Positions 17,856 to 26,412 of a stretch of 64,000 bases of DNA are shown in pieces. The stretch covers positions 434,001-498,000 of the forward strand of contig CAWGXC010000003.1 of assembly GCA_963826475.1 (NCBI GenBank), in the 5' to 3' direction. The number at the start of each line of letters is the position of its first letter. Position 1 is the first letter of the stretch. Both the position numbers and the translations under genes were made by a program. The notes below the pieces were generated by a model. It searched no databases. It had not been told where the DNA came from and saw only the letters and a program-made list of their open reading frames with translations. Source of the stretch: RHKX01 sp963826475 (lineage in GTDB: Bacteria; Actinomycetota; Thermoleophilia; Solirubrobacterales; 70-9).

Positions 17856-19499
17856 ATGAACTCCGTGCGAGCACAGGATCACCCGCGCCGCGAGACAGCT
17901 CGCCGACGATTCGACCCCGTCGATCAGCAGGGTTTTTCGATCCTCGAGGTGATCATCGCGATCTTCCTGCTCCTGGTCGGGATCCTCGGCGCGCTGCTGA
18001 TGGTCAACACGGCGAACAGCACCTCCTTCACGAACAACGCACGCACATCCGGGGTGAACCTCGCTCGCGAGGTGGCCGACGGCTCGCGGGTAGTGCAGGG
18101 GTCGCTCACGTACGCGGCGCTCTCGAGCGGATGCACGGCGCCATCGAGCCCGGCCAATCCATGTTCTTCGACGAGCCCCCTGGTCACGGGCCTTCAGGCG
18201 CAGCCCGGCCTCGCTCCGGATTCGTCGAGTCCCCCCGGCGTATGGACGGTCATCCGCGCTGGCATCACCTACACGCTCAAGGTGTCGATCTGTTCGATGG
18301 ACGACCCCACCGACGGATACGGCGACCACACCCAGGGAGGCCCTTACTGCGCTGACGTCGCGCCGAGCGGCGTGGCCGATTCCGATGGCGACGACTACAA
18401 GCGCGTGATCGTTGACGTTACCTGGCCCGGAACCCGCGACAGCGGCAACGCACGGGCGATCACCATCATTTCTTCGTCAGGCATCAACGGGCCGACCGTG
18501 TCATGCCTGCGGCCCACCGGCAGCTCATGTCCGAGCGCACCGCAGATCACAAGCGGCACCTCAGTCAATTTCACCGCCACGGTCAAGGGCACGGCGACGC
18601 GCCTGGACTGGTACGTCAACGGAACCTACGCGGGCACGGCGACTCCGAGCGCCGGCAGCGCCACATTCACCTGGAACCTCGGCACGATCGGCGCCGTCGG
18701 CAGCGTCTTTGACGGCAGCTATGAGATCAGCGCGGCGGTCTTCGACTCCAACGGCAAGAGCGGCACGATCGGGAGCGTCCAGGTGCAGGTCAATCGACGA
18801 GCCCCCGGCATGCCCGGTAACTACACCGCGGGGCGTGATACCGAGATCGACGGAAACGGGACGATCGGCGGCGTCGACTTGAACTGGTTGCCCGTGCCCG
18901 ACCGGGACGTCCTTTACTTCCGGATTTACAAGAAGGTGGGAACGGGCGCCGCGACGTTGCTCGCCCAGACCGCCGACTCGAGCGTCACCTCCTACACCGA
19001 CCTGACCCCTCCCGCCAACCCGACCGACTGGTCGTTGAAGAGCTCCGGCGCGGATAAGACCTGCGCGAGCCCACAGCAAGTCGCCGCGAGCCAGCTCTAC
19101 TACTACGTGGTCGCGGTTGACCAGAACGGCGCTGCGCCGCGCGAAGGGACCCCGACGGCATCGATTGACGTCAACCTCTGCAACCACGCGCCGAAGAAGA
19201 TGGGGTCCATCTCCCTGGTCAACAACTCGGATGGGACCGTCTCGCTGACCGGATCGCTGCCCGGGAGTCCAACCGATGTCGATTCGGCGGACGACATCTA
19301 CGCCTTCCGCATCTATCGCTGGACCGGAACCTCCTTGCCGGTGAATCCCGCCGATCGCTATGACTTCGTGCTCCTCGCGGGCCTCACCGGCTTCGTCGAC
19401 CCCTCGCCGCGTCCAGGTGGAGTCCTGCAGAAGTACTGCGTGACCACGGTTGACACCCGGATGCAGGAAAGCCCCTGCAGCAACGTGGTGACGGGATGA
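17856..19499 (+). CDS. Large minor pilin with Ig-like and fibronectin III-like domains, second trio, member 1
   Basis: 547 residues. The prepilin leader ends at Gly26 (VDQQG); the mature FSILE keeps Glu5, and the helix VIIAIFLLLVGILGALL follows. After a pilin-like head there is an Ig-like beta domain (strands around LDWYVNGTYAGT). Two fibronectin III-like modules follow, one with VDLNWLPVPDRDVLYFRIYK and a later YYYVVAVDQNG strand, the second around YAFRIYRWTG. Minor pilins of this size with adhesive modules are candidates for tip adhesins. The start ATG 17856 lacks a clear ribosome site. The end overlaps the next gene by ATGA. Confidence 0.82.
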   Translation: MNSVRAQDHPRRETARRRFDPVDQQGFSILEVIIAIFLLLVGILGALLMVNTANSTSFTNNARTSGVNLAREVADGSRVVQGSLTYAALSSGCTAPSSPANPCSSTSPLVTGLQAQPGLAPDSSSPPGVWTVIRAGITYTLKVSICSMDDPTDGYGDHTQGGPYCADVAPSGVADSDGDDYKRVIVDVTWPGTRDSGNARAITIISSSGINGPTVSCLRPTGSSCPSAPQITSGTSVNFTATVKGTATRLDWYVNGTYAGTATPSAGSATFTWNLGTIGAVGSVFDGSYEISAAVFDSNGKSGTIGSVQVQVNRRAPGMPGNYTAGRDTEIDGNGTIGGVDLNWLPVPDRDVLYFRIYKKVGTGAATLLAQTADSSVTSYTDLTPPANPTDWSLKSSGADKTCASPQQVAASQLYYYVVAVDQNGAAPREGTPTASIDVNLCNHAPKKMGSISLVNNSDGTVSLTGSLPGSPTDVDSADDIYAFRIYRWTGTSLPVNPADRYDFVLLAGLTGFVDPSPRPGGVLQKYCVTTVDTRMQESPCSNVVTG

Positions 19500-20449
19500 A
19501 CACGCGAGCCACCATCGGCGACGAACGGGGGGTCACCCTGGTCGAGCTGCTCGTGGGTATGACGATGGCCATCGCCGTGTTCGGCCTCGTCGGGGCAGCG
19601 CTCGTCGCGTACCAGGCCGATGCGCAGAGGTCGACCCGCAAGAACGACAGCCAGGACCAGGCCCGGACGACGATCGACCGCATCGTTCGCGAGCTGCGCG
19701 ACGTTGCGAGCACCCGCACCAGCCCGACGCTGATCGAGGGCGCCGGGCCGTTCGACCTCACCTTTCAGACGGTCGACAGCACCGCGCCGGCCGGGGGCTC
19801 CGCGAACAAGTCCGCGATAACCCGGATGCGGTATTGCCTGCCCTCCGATCCGGCGCCCGGCAGCAAGTCCACCGAGGTCCTCATCGCGCAGAAAGAGACG
19901 TGGACTACCGCCAGCACGCCGGCAAATCCGTGGGCAGCCTCCGGAGGGGTCTTTCCGGCCTGCCCGTTCACCCCTGCCTCGCTGCCGGCGGGCGCCTCGA
20001 TCTCGACCTCGACGCTGGTGAGCGATGTCACCAATCGTTACGCAGGGGCAACCCGTGCGGCGTTCACCTACGACAACCCCTCGCTCGACAGCATCACGGC
20101 GGTGGGCGTCGATTTGTTCATCGACGTCAACACGGCGATGCCGCCACCCGAGTCGGAGTTGAGCAGCTCCGCCTTCTTGAGAAACCAGAACCAGTCGCCG
20201 GTCGCGTCCTTCACCTTCACGACACCTGGCGGCGGACACGCGATTCTCAACGGCGGCGGCTCGTCGGACCCCGACAACCAGACTCTCACCTATGCGTGGT
20301 TCAAGGTCGTCGGCGGCGCCGACACCGCGATCGGGGCGAGTGGTCTGCTGGATTGGGCACCCGGCCCAGGCACATACACGGTCCGGCTGGAGGTCACCGA
20401 CACCGGCGGCCTCACCGGCTCCCTGACGCAGACGGTGGTGATCTCGTGA
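19496..20449 (+). CDS. Minor pilin with C-terminal PKD domain, second trio, member 2 (PilW-like)
   Basis: 317 residues. The leader ends at Gly12 (DERG); mature VTLVE keeps Glu5, and the helix LLVGMTMAIAVFGLVGAAL is typical. The body resembles PilW minor pilins. The last roughly 85 residues form a PKD-type beta domain: SPVASFTF, a GGGSSDPDNQTLTYAWF strand pair, and GTYTVRLEVTDTGG, the classic PKD signature. PKD domains occur in adhesins and carbohydrate-active surface proteins. It is coupled by ATGA and GTGA overlaps to the genes on both sides. Confidence 0.85.
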   Translation: MNTRATIGDERGVTLVELLVGMTMAIAVFGLVGAALVAYQADAQRSTRKNDSQDQARTTIDRIVRELRDVASTRTSPTLIEGAGPFDLTFQTVDSTAPAGGSANKSAITRMRYCLPSDPAPGSKSTEVLIAQKETWTTASTPANPWAASGGVFPACPFTPASLPAGASISTSTLVSDVTNRYAGATRAAFTYDNPSLDSITAVGVDLFIDVNTAMPPPESELSSSAFLRNQNQSPVASFTFTTPGGGHAILNGGGSSDPDNQTLTYAWFKVVGGADTAIGASGLLDWAPGPGTYTVRLEVTDTGGLTGSLTQTVVIS

Positions 20450-21717
20450 ACAGGCTTCGCAGCGAGCGGGGGCTCGCGCTCGTACCGGCGATCATGACGA
20501 TCGCAATCGTCATGACTCTGGGAACCGCCCTGCTGGCGGGGGCCAACGTGCAGACGCACCAGACGGCCACGGAGCGGGCCAAGGAGGCCTCCTTCCGGAT
20601 CGCCGAAAGCGCACTCAACAACAACGTCCTGCAGCTGACCCGTACCTGGCCGACGAGCAGCGCTTCGGCATATCCCCCTTGTAACCAGTCCTCGACTCCG
20701 TCGGCGACCTGCATGGGGACGTCCCTCGCCCTCGACTACACGACGCTCACCGGCGGCACGCCCTCGGGCGGTACCGACTTCGGCACGGCGCCCACCTGGT
20801 CTAGCCGGGTGATTGACGATGAGGGTGGAGCCGACTACTACAACGACGCGCTCTCGACGCAGAGCCCGGCACCGTGCGCGTGCGACCTCAAGGGCTCCTC
20901 TTCAAATGGACCCGACGGCTCGGTCTGGGTTCGAGCCCAGGCCACGGTCGCCGGCCAGACGAGCGCGCTCGTCGCGCTCGTCGCTCGGAGCCAGCCTCGC
21001 GTGGAGGCGTTTCCGCGAAACGCGGTCACGGCGGGGTTCTTCCGGACGTCCAACAACGGCAACAAGGTCATCGCGGACGTCAAGGGCACCTCGGCGACCG
21101 CCGGCAACATAGCGGTTCGGTGCGGCACCGCCGCGACCGTGCCGGCATCCGGCAACTCCTGCCTGGGTTTTGCATTGGGACAGGTCTCGCCGACCAGCGC
21201 CTACCAGGCCGGGTACGTCGACGGCACCGGATCGGCGAACGCGATCGACAGCGCCGCCTTGGCCCGGCTCAAGGCCCGCGCCCAGAGCCTGACCCCGCCC
21301 ACCTACTACGCCACGGGATGCCCGTCGAGCCTCACGGGAACGCTGATCTACATCGAGTCAGCGACCTGCTCCTTCAACGGCTCGACCTTCAACTCCGCAG
21401 CTGCCCCCGGCTTCGTCGTCTTCGGCAATGGGTCGTTGTCCCTCGGCGGCAATGCGAAGTACTTCGGGCTGATCTACAACGCCAATGCCAGCGGCGCCGC
21501 ACCCCCCTGCACCTCGACGAACCAGACCTCGCTGGTGAACATGACCGGTAATTCTTCGATCCAAGGTGCGATCGTGATCGACAAGTGCGGCGGCGTGACG
21601 GCCGGTTCAAGCGGAAAGCCGAACTTCACCTACGACGCCAACGTCTTCGGCAACGCGGTCTCGAATGGCGAGGTGGCGGGCGTCAAGGGCACCTTCCTCA
21701 TCCTCCCCAACCCGTAG
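20446..21717 (+). CDS. Minor pilin, second trio, member 3 (PilX-like, no Glu5)
   Basis: 423 residues, starting GTG at a GTGA overlap. The pilin-like N-terminus (SERG, cleavage after Gly9, then LALVP) lacks Glu5, like member 3 of the first trio. The sequence then has ATERAKEASFRIAESALNN, the typical PilX helix end. The long extracellular part finishes with beta-helix-like repeats (GNGSLSLGGNAKYFGLIYNA; SIQGAIVIDKCGG). This is the counterpart of the gene at 13992 in position, length class and missing Glu5. Role as a tip pilin is inferred. Confidence 0.8.
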   Translation: MNRLRSERGLALVPAIMTIAIVMTLGTALLAGANVQTHQTATERAKEASFRIAESALNNNVLQLTRTWPTSSASAYPPCNQSSTPSATCMGTSLALDYTTLTGGTPSGGTDFGTAPTWSSRVIDDEGGADYYNDALSTQSPAPCACDLKGSSSNGPDGSVWVRAQATVAGQTSALVALVARSQPRVEAFPRNAVTAGFFRTSNNGNKVIADVKGTSATAGNIAVRCGTAATVPASGNSCLGFALGQVSPTSAYQAGYVDGTGSANAIDSAALARLKARAQSLTPPTYYATGCPSSLTGTLIYIESATCSFNGSTFNSAAAPGFVVFGNGSLSLGGNAKYFGLIYNANASGAAPPCTSTNQTSLVNMTGNSSIQGAIVIDKCGGVTAGSSGKPNFTYDANVFGNAVSNGEVAGVKGTFLILPNP

Positions 21718-21764
21718 GGTCCTGGTGAGGGGCCTAACCGAAGTTCGGCGGCCGGACCGCCGGT

Positions 21765-21770
21765 TAGCCT
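21765..21770 (+). promoter_or_regulatory. -10 element of a leaderless prepilin-peptidase promoter
   Basis: TAGCCT is followed by 6 nt and GTG 21777. It would give pilD-pilM-pilN-pilO a promoter separate from the minor pilins. Confidence 0.5.
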
Positions 21771-21776
21771 GACGCC

Positions 21777-22538
21777 GTGATCGCCATCGCAGTCCTCCTC
21801 GCCGTGCTCGGCCTCGCTCTCGGAAGCTTCGCGGGAGTGGTCGCCTACCGACTCGGACAGAGGACCTCGTGGGTCACCGGCAGGTCGCAGTGCGATAACT
21901 GTGGCGCCCAAATCGCAGCTCGGGACAACGTGCCGGTCGTCTCCTGGCTGCTGCTCGGCGGGCGGTGCCGAAGCTGCGGCGACGCGATCCCGGCGCGCTA
22001 TCCGCTGATCGAGGCGGCGCTCGCCATTGCGTTCGTCGCGGTCTTCCTCGTCCTCGGCGACGACGGTGGTGAGGTTGCGCTCGGTTGTGCTTTTGCCTTT
22101 CTGCTCGCGATCATCACCCTGACCGACCTCGAGCGGCGCATCATCCCCAACGTCGTCGTGACGGTTGGGGTCGTGATCGCTATCGCCCTGGTGGTGGCAT
22201 TCGAGTCCGACGAGTTGGTCGAGCGGTTGATCTCCGCCGCCGCGGGCGGGGGCTTCTTGCTCGCGGTGGCCCTCGCCTATCCGCGCGGGATGGGAATGGG
22301 GGACGTCAAGCTCGTGGCGATGATGGGCCTCTACCTCGGCTCCTCGATCGCTCCGGCCCTCTTGATCGGGTTCGCCGCGGGAGCCGCCTACGGCGTCGGG
22401 TTGATCGTCCGCCATGGATCGGAGGCGCGCCGGAGCGCGGTGCCCTTCGGGCCGTTCCTCGCGCTCGGAGGCATCATCGGGTTGCTGGTGGGGCCGGAGA
22501 TCGTCGATTGGTACACGGCGAGCTTCTTCGATTCGTGA
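21777..22538 (+). CDS. pilD: Prepilin peptidase (A24 family)
   Basis: Membrane aspartyl protease that cleaves after the leader glycine and methylates the new N-terminus. The 253-residue protein has the N-terminal methyltransferase/zinc region with two Cys pairs (CDNC and CRSC). Several membrane helices and the two catalytic aspartates follow, in LTDLERRIIPN and GMGMGDVKL. It should process all seven pilins encoded upstream. GTG 21777 is supported by the leaderless promoter. It is the only prepilin peptidase in the window. Confidence 0.95.
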   Translation: MIAIAVLLAVLGLALGSFAGVVAYRLGQRTSWVTGRSQCDNCGAQIAARDNVPVVSWLLLGGRCRSCGDAIPARYPLIEAALAIAFVAVFLVLGDDGGEVALGCAFAFLLAIITLTDLERRIIPNVVVTVGVVIAIALVVAFESDELVERLISAAAGGGFLLAVALAYPRGMGMGDVKLVAMMGLYLGSSIAPALLIGFAAGAAYGVGLIVRHGSEARRSAVPFGPFLALGGIIGLLVGPEIVDWYTASFFDS

Positions 22539-22592
22539 GAGCGGAATTGCGGGCCACGCGCGGCATCGCTCAAGGTTTCGAGGGTGCGGTCG

Positions 22593-23717
22593 ATGGTTGT
22601 TTCAACGATCACCATGCGCTCCTCGAAGAGATCAACAACCATCACCGGCCTCGACATCGAGGCCGACAGCATCGCGGCCGCCGCAGTCACCACGAACGGC
22701 TCGGTCTCGGTCGGCGAGGTCGGCATCGCGCCGCTCGCGCCGGGGATCGCCCTCGAGGGAGAGATCTCCGACCCGGACGCTCTCGCGGATGCGCTCAAGG
22801 AGCTCTTCGCCGAGCACAAGCTCCCGAAGGCGGTTCGAGTTGGAATCGCAAATCAGCGCGTCGTGGTGAGGACCATTCGCATGCCGCTGATCGAGAAGGC
22901 GGACGAGCTCGAGACGGCGATCCGGTTCCAGGCTCAGGACCACATCCCGATGGCGCTCGATCAGGCGATCCTCGACTGGCAGGTGCTCGATGACGATCCG
23001 GAGCTTCGCCGCAGCGGGCAGATGGACGTCGTCGTCGTCGCGGCCCGAATCGAGATGGTCTCGGGGCTCACCGCCGCACTGCAGGCCGCCGGCCTGAAGC
23101 CCGTTGGAATCGACATCTCCGCCTTCGCGATGATCCGCGCCCTCGCCGGCGAAACGCCGACGGTCGCGATGCCCGTCCCGAGCTACGAGAACCGCGACGG
23201 GCTCGATGTCGCCACCCCCTTTCAGCCCGCCGGCCTGCTCTGCAACTTCGGTGACACGACCAACCTCGCCGTTGCTCGCGGCTCGAGCTGCCTCTTCACT
23301 CGCGTTTCCCACTTCGGCCTTCAAACCATCATCGATGGCATCAGCGAGCAGCACGGGCTGACGCCCGAGCACGCCCGGCAGTGGATGCTGCACGTCGGCC
23401 TCGACCAGCCGATCGAGGCGGTCTCCGGCGACCCCCAGATCGTCGCGATCGTCCGCGATGCGCTCCGTGAGGGAGTGACCAAGCTGGCCGGGGAGCTGCG
23501 GCTCTCCCTCGACTACTACGGAGCGCAGGACGGCGCAATGGAGGTCGAGGAAATAGTGATCTGTGGTGACGGCAGCGCGATCGAAGGCGTCGCTGAGAAG
23601 GTCCAGTCCGAGCTTGGTTACGCGGTCCGCTGCGCTCGCCCGGCCGCCCTCTCACACCTCGATCCTCGAGACGCCGCGCGCCTCACCCTTCCCTACGGAC
23701 TCGGGCTGGAGCGGTAG
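22593..23717 (+). CDS. pilM: Type IV pilus assembly protein PilM
   Basis: Actin-like cytoplasmic ATPase that binds the tail of PilN and helps couple the pilus motor to the membrane complex. It begins with GLDIEADSIAAAAV, the family phosphate-binding motif. Later segments match PilM: FQAQDHIPMALDQAILDW and a C-terminal CGDGSAIEGVAEK. It is about 374 residues. The start is uncertain: ATG 22593 has GAGGG 8 nt upstream; GTG 22584 and ATG 22614 are alternatives. It abuts pilN with no gap. Confidence 0.9.
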   Translation: MVVSTITMRSSKRSTTITGLDIEADSIAAAAVTTNGSVSVGEVGIAPLAPGIALEGEISDPDALADALKELFAEHKLPKAVRVGIANQRVVVRTIRMPLIEKADELETAIRFQAQDHIPMALDQAILDWQVLDDDPELRRSGQMDVVVVAARIEMVSGLTAALQAAGLKPVGIDISAFAMIRALAGETPTVAMPVPSYENRDGLDVATPFQPAGLLCNFGDTTNLAVARGSSCLFTRVSHFGLQTIIDGISEQHGLTPEHARQWMLHVGLDQPIEAVSGDPQIVAIVRDALREGVTKLAGELRLSLDYYGAQDGAMEVEEIVICGDGSAIEGVAEKVQSELGYAVRCARPAALSHLDPRDAARLTLPYGLGLER

Positions 23718-24659
23718 ATGCGCCCGGTGAACCTGATTCCGGGAGATGCTCGCCGCAGCGGCGGGGGCAGTGCATTCGGTGGTAAGCCGGGTCCCTACAT
23801 CGTCGTCGGCCTGCTCGTGTTCGTGCTCGTGGCCGTCTCCGCCATCACGATCTTCAACAAGCGCGTCTCCGACCGGCGGGCCGAGGTCGACTCCCTCCAG
23901 GCTCAGATCGACAGCGCGCAGGCCCAGGCCGCGAGCTTCACCTCGTTCACGTCCTTCCAGCAGGTCCACGACGCGCGCATCGCGACGATCAACTCCCTCG
24001 CCAAGTCCCGCTTCGACTGGGAGCGGGTGATGCGCGAGCTTGCGATCGTGATCCCGGATCGGGTCTTCCTCACGAGCCTCACGGGCACGGCGAGTCCGAG
24101 CGCCTCGGTGACCAACAGCACCGGCCTCGCTGCCCGCGCGTCGATCCCCGGGCCGGCGCTCGAGTTGACGGGATGTGCCCGCAACCAGCGGACCGTCGCC
24201 CGCCTGATCGCTTCCATGCATGACATCGATGGGGTCGGCAGGGTGCTCGTGCCCGAATCGTCGAAGTCGACGCCGGCCGCCCCGGTGGCCGCGGGAGACA
24301 CGAGCACATCCGCCGCGACGACGGCCGACGCAACCGCTTCCGGCTGCAGCTCCCGGCCGACCTATCCGACCTTCCAGCTCGTGGCCGCCTTCGACGACGT
24401 GCCCGTCCCCGAGACAGCGGCCGGCGTTCCGACGGACACCCCGGTCGCGGCGCCCGTCGCTGCCGGCGAGACGACCACCACGCCCGCCCCCACCACGACG
24501 ACGCCCGCCCCCACCACCACGACGACGCCGGCGTCGACGACGGCCGACGGCGGCGTCGCCGCCGCCACCGATCAAAGCGCTCAGCAACAGGGCAACGTCG
24601 CCGACGCGCAGCAGAGCGCCAACACGGCCGCGCAGATCCCCTCCGGAGGAGGCAAGTGA
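23718..24659 (+). CDS. pilN: Type IV pilus assembly protein PilN
   Basis: Bitopic membrane protein with a short cytoplasmic N-terminus (MRPVNLIPGDARR) carrying the NLIP motif that binds PilM. One membrane helix (about 30-50), a coiled coil and a ferredoxin-like domain ending near residue 230 follow. The last roughly 80 residues are a Thr/Pro/Ala-rich tail, not usual for PilN, which may cross the peptidoglycan or be glycosylated. It lies directly after pilM and 1 bp before pilO. Confidence 0.9.
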   Translation: MRPVNLIPGDARRSGGGSAFGGKPGPYIVVGLLVFVLVAVSAITIFNKRVSDRRAEVDSLQAQIDSAQAQAASFTSFTSFQQVHDARIATINSLAKSRFDWERVMRELAIVIPDRVFLTSLTGTASPSASVTNSTGLAARASIPGPALELTGCARNQRTVARLIASMHDIDGVGRVLVPESSKSTPAAPVAAGDTSTSAATTADATASGCSSRPTYPTFQLVAAFDDVPVPETAAGVPTDTPVAAPVAAGETTTTPAPTTTTPAPTTTTTPASTTADGGVAAATDQSAQQQGNVADAQQSANTAAQIPSGGGK

Positions 24660-24660
24660 C

Positions 24661-25428
24661 ATGAAGTCGACCGATCGGACAATCCTTCTCATCCTTCCGG
24701 CGCTGGCCCTGCTGATCGCGTTCTGGATGCTCGTCATCAGCCCCAAGAAGGGTGAGGCGGGCGACCTCGAGGCGCAGGTGGCGGAGCTGCAGTCGAGTCT
24801 GTCGGTTGCGCAGAGCGAAGTCAGCGCCGGCGAGGCCGCCAAGACCTCCTTCCGGCGCAACTACGCGGATGTCGTCTCGCTGGGCGCTGCTGCCCCGAGC
24901 GATGACGATCAGGCGACCCTCGTCTACGACATGTCACAGCTCGGCAAGGAAAATAACGTCCGCTTCCGCTCATTTCACGTGACCGCGGGCTCCGGCGACG
25001 CCACGGCGGCCGCCCCGGCGGCAACGGATGCCACCGCGACCGAGACGGCGGTCGCCACGCTGCCCCTCGGCGCGACGGTCGGATCGGCGGGACTTCCCGT
25101 CGTCCCCTACGACTTCAACTTCTTCGGCAACTTCTTCGACATCGCGGACTTCTTCGGCGCCCTCGACGATCAGGTCGACGTCTTCGACGGAAGCAAGGGG
25201 CCGGAGGTGCGCGGCCGCTTGATGACCATCGACGGCTTCGCGCTCAGCGCCAATCCGCGCAAGGGCTTCCCCGCCGTTCAGGCTGACTTCTCCGTCACGA
25301 CCTACGTCGTGCCCGCCGACCAGGGCGTGAGCGACGGCGCGACCCCGACGGGTCCCGCCGCTGCCGCGACTCCGGCGACAACCGTGACCAGCACACCCGC
25401 TCCCACGACTGCGACGGTGACCCCGTGA
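24661..25428 (+). CDS. pilO: Type IV pilus assembly protein PilO
   Basis: 255 residues. It has a short cytoplasmic N-terminus, a membrane helix (TILLILPALALLIAFWMLV), a coiled coil (GDLEAQVAELQSSLSVAQSE), then a ferredoxin-like domain. The C-terminus is again Thr/Pro/Ala-rich (about the last 30 residues). PilO partners PilN in the alignment complex. The stop is overlapped by GTGA of the next gene. Homology is mostly structural (topology and order), which is normal for PilO. Confidence 0.88.
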   Translation: MKSTDRTILLILPALALLIAFWMLVISPKKGEAGDLEAQVAELQSSLSVAQSEVSAGEAAKTSFRRNYADVVSLGAAAPSDDDQATLVYDMSQLGKENNVRFRSFHVTAGSGDATAAAPAATDATATETAVATLPLGATVGSAGLPVVPYDFNFFGNFFDIADFFGALDDQVDVFDGSKGPEVRGRLMTIDGFALSANPRKGFPAVQADFSVTTYVVPADQGVSDGATPTGPAAAATPATTVTSTPAPTTATVTP

Positions 25429-26360
25429 AGGATTTCGAGAACACCCTGAAGACCCTCTATCGGGACCTGCGCAGCAAGCGACTGCTGCCCCTCGTCGCGA
25501 TCCTGCTGGTCGCGATCATCGTCGTCCCGATGGCGCTCGGCTCCGGTAGTCCGCCGGTGGCGCCGAAGACCGAGCTCGCCGTCGGCATCGAACCGCTCGC
25601 GGAGACCCAGCCAGTCGTCCTCCCGACCACCCCCGAGCTGCGGAACTTCCACAAGCGCCTCAACGAGTACGACAAGAAGAATCCCTTCCATCAGCCCGAG
25701 GCGCCCGTCGTCAGGAACTCGAGCTCGGACCCGAGCGGAGCCGATGCCACGACGACCGCGACCGATGCCTCCACGGTGACGAGCACCGATACGTCCAGCT
25801 CGACCCCGACCGACACGAGCTCAGCCTCGGGCGACACGGCTACGACTCCATCTTCCACCGATACGGGTGCGATCACGACTCCGCCGGATGCGGGGACGAC
25901 CACGACTCCGGCGGATCAGGGCGCGAAGCCCAGCGACGGCACCGACTCTCCGCGACCCGCGGTGGTCAGCTACGACATCGACGTCCTGGTCGGAGCGGTC
26001 GGCGAGGAAAAGGAGATCGACGGCGCAAAGTCCCTCCAGCTCCTGCCCGGCGACAGCCATCCCGTCCTGCAGTACGTGACCACCGACCTCGGTGGCCAGC
26101 GCGCGTCCTTCGTGACCTCGAGTGCCGTGAGCAGCGTCGAGGGCGATGGTCGCTGCGCTCCCAGCCGCGCCGATTGCCAGTTCCTCCAGCTCTCGGTCGG
26201 CGATTCCGAGAAGCTCGTCTACGGACCCACCTCTCGCACCTATCGGATCAAGCTTCTCGGCATCACGCAGCAGATCGACCCGCTGCGATCGGTCGGCGAC
26301 GCCGCCGGCGACGTCTCCGGCCGGATCGGCTTCTCGGCCGGCCTGCCCTCGGACGGCTGA
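25425..26360 (+). CDS. Membrane-anchored protein in the pilP position
   Basis: 311 residues. A basic N-terminus and one membrane helix (LLPLVAILLVAIIVVPMAL) are followed by an extracytoplasmic Ser/Thr/Asp-rich linker of about 90 residues. A beta-rich domain ends the protein (DIDVLVGAVGEEKEI; RTYRIKLLGITQQI). It occupies the place of pilP in pilMNOP operons, but I see no lipobox and no clear PilP match. PilQ is absent, as expected for a monoderm cell. It is best described as a functional substitute for PilP, inferred from order and topology. GTG start overlaps the pilO stop. Confidence 0.75.
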   Translation: MKDFENTLKTLYRDLRSKRLLPLVAILLVAIIVVPMALGSGSPPVAPKTELAVGIEPLAETQPVVLPTTPELRNFHKRLNEYDKKNPFHQPEAPVVRNSSSDPSGADATTTATDASTVTSTDTSSSTPTDTSSASGDTATTPSSTDTGAITTPPDAGTTTTPADQGAKPSDGTDSPRPAVVSYDIDVLVGAVGEEKEIDGAKSLQLLPGDSHPVLQYVTTDLGGQRASFVTSSAVSSVEGDGRCAPSRADCQFLQLSVGDSEKLVYGPTSRTYRIKLLGITQQIDPLRSVGDAAGDVSGRIGFSAGLPSDG

Positions 26361-26396
26361 CCAACTCACCGCGCAGCCGCCCGATTCGCTCGCGGA

Positions 26397-26402
26397 TAGC
26401 CT
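26397..26402 (+). promoter_or_regulatory. -10 element ahead of aroC
   Basis: TAGCCT is followed by 10 nt and ATG 26413. The transcript would have a leader of about 3 nt. It separates the aro operon from the pilus genes. Confidence 0.4.
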
Positions 26403-26412
26403 TCGCGTCCTG

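Noticed and set aside
25425..26360. PilP homologue
   Set aside because: The position fits, but there is no lipobox or PilP signature, so it was named by position only.
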